NCBI GenBank assembly: GCA_027066265.1 | Contig: JAMOOB010000387.1 | Location: forward strand, 1 to 7,061 | Reading direction: 5' to 3' | Origin: Desulfurococcales archaeon | GTDB taxonomy: Archaea; Thermoproteota; Thermoprotei_A; Sulfolobales; Ignisphaeraceae | Length of the DNA: 7,061 nucleotides | In this document: positions 5,301 to 7,061 of the stretch, in pieces | Position numbering within the stretch: position 1 is the stretch's first letter | How the letters are laid out: each line of letters begins with the position of its first letter | The notes under the pieces: generated by a model | Database searches by the model: none | Told to the model about the DNA's origin: nothing | Seen by the model: the letters and a program-made list of their open reading frames with translations, nothing else | Made by a program: the position numbers and the translations under genes

Positions 5301-7061
5301 GATCCGTGGTAGATGCATTGGTTGCGAAGAAGTTGTTCGAGAGGTTGTCGAAGATCTACGAGAAGCTCGAGAAATCGAATCCAGAGCTCGCGGATAAGAT
5401 AGCGAAAGACTACTTCGAGCTAGTATCAAAGCTCAGAGAAGGTAGGGTCGACTTCGAATCCGTCAAGAAGTTCGCAGAGAAGTTGAAGGAGGTCAGCGGC
5501 TATGCTAGGGTCGCTACGGACTACACCATACTTAGGAGCCTCGCCGAATCGCTCGAAGAAGCACTAAAGATTCTCATGGCTAGGTGGAAGGCAAGCGAAG
5601 TGCTATGTAAACAACTCAGCGAGTTGCTTAGCAAGGTCGTAGATATCAAGGGAACGATTATCAAGATGTATGAGATGCACGGTGCTCCGCTAGGGCTGAT
5701 TGAGGGTCTCAAAGAGCTAGTCGCGATTGCTCCAGAAGCGTTTCCAGATCTCGCGAATAGAATCACTTCCGTGCTCAACAGAGTGATCGAGGTTCTCAGC
5801 AAGGGAGAGAAGATTCCGAAGGAGCTCGTCGAGGAGATCGAAACGATTGCAAGGGAAGTCAAGTCCAGAGCGTTTCCGGTACATAAATCCGTTGCAGAGA
5901 AGCTTCTTGGTCTATGTAGGAAGCTAGAATCGTTGGTTAGCAAGGAGACGGTTCTCGGAAAGGAGTTTCTAGAAGCCTTCACCGATCTCTTCGAAGCTAT
6001 CAGAAGGAACGTTATAGAGATACCGGATGGGTATGCCATCGTCGAGCTGATGGGTACCGAGGTAGTTGGTAGACCAAGACCGTTGATCCTATGCGACGAG
6101 GCGATGCGTGCAGAGATTGAGAAATTCCTGAGTACGGAGGATAAGGGAGTGTTTAGCATCGCTGGAACGAGGTTCGCGTTCAAGAGGGTACCAATGATTT
6201 TGCCTGATGGAACGGTCAAGATCATGTGGATAATCGCGGATGAGCAAGGCAGAAAGGCTACCGTGATCTACGAAGCGAAGCCAGCTGGAAGAGAATGGAA
6301 GAAGCCGTGGTACGTACGCGTCAAGCAGGCTGTTATGATACTGATAGATCCCGAGCTAGAGAAAGCTCATCCAGAGCTCGTGAAGGAGATGAGTAAGGGT
6401 ATCGAGTTCCTCTACGAGATAGATCCCAAAGCAAGGTTGCTCAACAAGATCGTGGTGATTACTCCGAGCGGTACGAAGAACGTTGCTAGAGCTCTCAACG
6501 TTGCTCTGAAGATGGCAGGAACTTCACTCTACGCGACTAGCCTTGCGATGAGGGGCAAGATTCCCGATGCAAATACCGCGATCTACATCTATAGCCTTGC
6601 GGCCGATAAAAAGAGCTTCCTCGAGGATATGAGGAGGAACGCTATTCCCGTAACCGACGAGGAGCGCAAAGCATTCGAAGAGAAGGGATTGATACCGTTG
6701 TTCAAGATACCGCTACCATCAGCACCAGGATTCCCGAGATTCGCCTTTGTGGTATTTCCAACCGATAGGTTCAATCCAAGGGATCTGGAGAGGAGGGTCT
6801 TCGTGTTCGAGTGGAAAGGTGAGAAGGTGATAGCTCCAATCATACCGATTCCAGGTATTGGCAAAGTACCGATAATTCCATGTATCGATATTGATGTTCC
6901 ACAGTTGCGAGACGTTTCGGAGGCTCAGCTCACGGCAGTAGCAAAAGTACAGGAGATTAGTCAGAAACAGATAGAGGAAGAAATCGAGGAACTCAAGGAA
7001 AGAGGAGCTCCAACACCATCGCCGCAACCAGTAGCTGTTCCAACACCATTCAGGTTGCCAA
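2336..7061 (+). CDS. Giant helical/coiled-coil protein with a C-terminal mixed alpha/beta domain (3' truncated, over 1575 residues)
   Basis: The frame is open from ATG 2336 to the window edge (1575 codons plus one base) with no stop. The start overlaps the preceding TGA and has an AGGTG site nine bases upstream. No family is recognised. Visible regions: residues 1-540 are helical, with a TPR-like motif GRVDEAYAIL at 35-44. Residues 546-560 are a short hydrophobic, glycine-spaced segment. Residues 600-720 are basic and helical. Residues 724-750 form an Ile/Val-Pro-rich extended stretch. Residues 755-1225 are a long helical/coiled-coil array containing GKVSDAYAIL at 865-874 and several aromatic/polar-Pro-Glu/Asp-Leu/Val helix starts. 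From about 1226 there is a mixed alpha/beta domain with a P1290-D1291...E1313-x-K1315 signature. Residues 1499-1522 are again Ile/Pro-rich, 1525-1556 are coiled coil, and 1557-1575 are Pro/Thr-rich. There is no signal peptide. Candidate roles are a virion or tail structural protein (tape-measure-like) or a giant sensor/effector of a conflict system. Both are inference. Confidence 0.95.
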   Translation, partial: MTSVCRLFEELPIEIREKVVPALVELAYRELAEVGRVDEAYAILATAVARGYDSKLREVKEILDKVIELGYQLRDLNNLVQKILRAEDVTQLDLNALRVTRSRIEELLNELSNVLDEDTKNTIRKALGYSKDIEKLFAPLKKYREIMHRVKELEKELPQIFRANILDIPPEKIAWIAASISKTVRDLDALANELSSISCETDEGAKVKFELLSRINTVRSKLDRFARFCDALASLIEGLYNFSKLMERYGSGTNVLSNPSYADSLKHHLAVILRSLKEFENLAEEGGYPDEIYSASITLLTNIKQWLDSLKEDLSYTDLRFVVLFDEAEREAGFELKDVSPYVESWLEFLAKKAEEAGYHDIASALKSVHRALVGGIEAIGNIFKQGGYILSSSAIDFLASVAEAVGRHDDAEKLRKVKDVIAKAVAEAMGVAPRGIATLMIDLPRFEKFMNTAINMGYEQAQLALHSNDALNQALGAVGNALVAICDALTTIFRPHALAQQIEALAEIGKIFGSEISRKGLQGIPSALQRIGSMMFRDPSDIARFIGFAIAGLIAGKIATRVFPRLSFWSRIARVTLENVIQGDPLGLMVGVLSEVRPRLKSSIKVRIVKASKYADIITDPKMSKVVSKYVLNKTEDYAKKLLQKYMRRTLTRSLESLANVLATAITKARDATEAIVKAREIAKNFDAETLINLQRKYLNVIDEIGKLLDIDRLLNKVSKEFKIPKDVKVPKIEIPTDIGKIGVPELKLKSIVSTVPFETLAEIGSKLVESFEKLNKAIGSMREILEEIASRYPELSSKLRSIIESLKVEEGIAEKIRTLLNAMESIRTVLEQELGPEVRKVLGEKIGSIMEELKRAEELYRSGKVSDAYAILDRIKNEVRELEKKLSELRPPNFEQVISRIKKIASEHGLTDLAEKIEKARNLVELQNTILDYFKKALDEYRRGYSDKLREFLSTLRELKTRHPEVEHLLTTIASRINKVLATELRGSVVDALVAKKLFERLSKIYEKLEKSNPELADKIAKDYFELVSKLREGRVDFESVKKFAEKLKEVSGYARVATDYTILRSLAESLEEALKILMARWKASEVLCKQLSELLSKVVDIKGTIIKMYEMHGAPLGLIEGLKELVAIAPEAFPDLANRITSVLNRVIEVLSKGEKIPKELVEEIETIAREVKSRAFPVHKSVAEKLLGLCRKLESLVSKETVLGKEFLEAFTDLFEAIRRNVIEIPDGYAIVELMGTEVVGRPRPLILCDEAMRAEIEKFLSTEDKGVFSIAGTRFAFKRVPMILPDGTVKIMWIIADEQGRKATVIYEAKPAGREWKKPWYVRVKQAVMILIDPELEKAHPELVKEMSKGIEFLYEIDPKARLLNKIVVITPSGTKNVARALNVALKMAGTSLYATSLAMRGKIPDANTAIYIYSLAADKKSFLEDMRRNAIPVTDEERKAFEEKGLIPLFKIPLPSAPGFPRFAFVVFPTDRFNPRDLERRVFVFEWKGEKVIAPIIPIPGIGKVPIIPCIDIDVPQLRDVSEAQLTAVAKVQEISQKQIEEEIEELKERGAPTPSPQPVAVPTPFRLP
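2438..2467 (+). repeat. TPR-like motif copy 1 (GRVDEAYAIL) in the giant protein
   Basis: Encodes residues 35-44. It matches residues 865-874 (GKVSDAYAIL) at seven of ten positions and conservatively at the other three, although they are 830 residues apart. The DNA differs at most third positions, so the similarity is at protein level rather than from a recent DNA duplication. The pattern fits the turn and start of helix B in TPR-like helical hairpins. Confidence 0.5.
3971..4015 (+). other. Hydrophobic glycine-spaced segment within the giant protein (residues 546-560)
   Basis: FIGFAIAGLIAGKIA is the only strongly hydrophobic stretch in the 1575 visible residues. Gly 548, 553 and 557 are spaced like a small-residue helix-packing (glycine-zipper-like) face. 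It is about 12 residues long before Lys558, which is short for a full membrane span, and Arg545 and Arg562 flank it. It may be a membrane-inserting or oligomerising helix, or simply a buried helix. The DNA contains GATAGCTGG twice at 12-base spacing (3985 and 3997), encoding the two alanine-glycine turns. Confidence 0.45.
4928..4957 (+). repeat. TPR-like motif copy 2 (GKVSDAYAIL) in the giant protein
   Basis: Encodes residues 865-874, preceded by AEELYRS and followed by a coiled-coil-like helix (DRIKNEVRELEKKL). This is the normal layout of a TPR-like hairpin: helix A, glycine turn, helix B. It is the partner of the copy at residues 35-44. Related Lys/Arg-x-x-Asp/Glu-Ala units occur in the upstream 613-residue protein, suggesting both are built from the same sort of helical repeat. 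Confidence 0.5.
6188..6349 (+). other. Possible PD-(D/E)xK nuclease-like core in the giant protein (residues 1285-1338)
   Basis: Within the alpha/beta C-terminal region the order is: LPDG (P1290-D1291), a beta-like strand VKIMWIIA, a turn DEQGR, a second strand ATVIYEAK carrying E1313-x-K1315, and a helix with Q1331 sixteen residues after the lysine (VRVKQAVM). This resembles the acidic/ExK/Gln order of the PD-(D/E)xK phosphodiesterase fold. D1302 is an alternative acidic ligand. The spacing fits loosely, and the usual aspartate within the first strand is not obvious, so this could be a degenerate or unrelated domain. Tentative. Confidence 0.3.

Noticed and set aside
5521..6225. Long antisense frame (234 codons) within the giant gene
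   Set aside because: Same Ser/Leu-rich shadow composition, entirely inside the plus-strand coding region. The plus-strand frame continues through it with consistent codon use.

Overview
The window suggests a hyperthermophilic archaeon (Thermoproteota-like) or one of its viruses or integrated elements. The evidence is compositional and signal-level. Arginine is written mostly AGA/AGG, and ATA isoleucine codons are common. The proteins are extremely rich in Lys, Glu and Leu and poor in Cys. A TATA-like element lies about 25-30 bp before a GTG start that has no Shine-Dalgarno, as in a leaderless archaeal transcript, and an AGGTG Shine-Dalgarno-like site precedes the internal start. GC content looks intermediate (mid to upper 40s percent, estimated by eye, not counted). 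No host marker gene, RNA gene, insertion sequence or CRISPR is present, so the assignment is an inference.

Layout: all coding is on the plus strand and there is almost no non-coding DNA. (1) Positions 2-445 hold the 3' end of a gene whose start lies upstream; its product ends in what may be the sensor-1 and lid region of an AAA+ ATPase. (2) A 52-bp gap (446-497) carries a T-rich tract and a TATA-like box. (3) Positions 498-2339 encode a 613-residue, nearly all-helical protein with degenerate TPR-like repeats, a proline-containing linker, a short coiled coil and a basic C-terminal tail. (4) Positions 2336-7061 are the start of a giant gene: 1575 codons are visible with no stop, so the protein exceeds 1575 residues. 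Its ATG overlaps the previous stop in an ATGA junction, so the two are almost certainly one transcript and translationally coupled. The giant protein has about 540 helical residues, a short glycine-spaced hydrophobic segment, about 650 more residues of helical and coiled-coil sequence, then a mixed alpha/beta domain (from about residue 1226) with a possible PD-(D/E)xK-nuclease-like signature. An Ile/Val-Pro-rich stretch, a short coiled coil and a Pro/Thr-rich segment follow at the window edge.

I recognise neither large protein as a named family. The arrangement (possible AAA+ ATPase, then two very large helical proteins) has two reasonable readings, neither proven. One is a virion or tail-assembly module like that of large tailed spindle-shaped archaeal viruses, where a MoxR-type AAA+ ATPase acts with giant coiled-coil proteins. 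The other is an AAA+-driven conflict (defence) system in which a giant helical protein carries a C-terminal effector domain. The full giant gene, the complete ATPase-like gene and the flanking genes would separate these.
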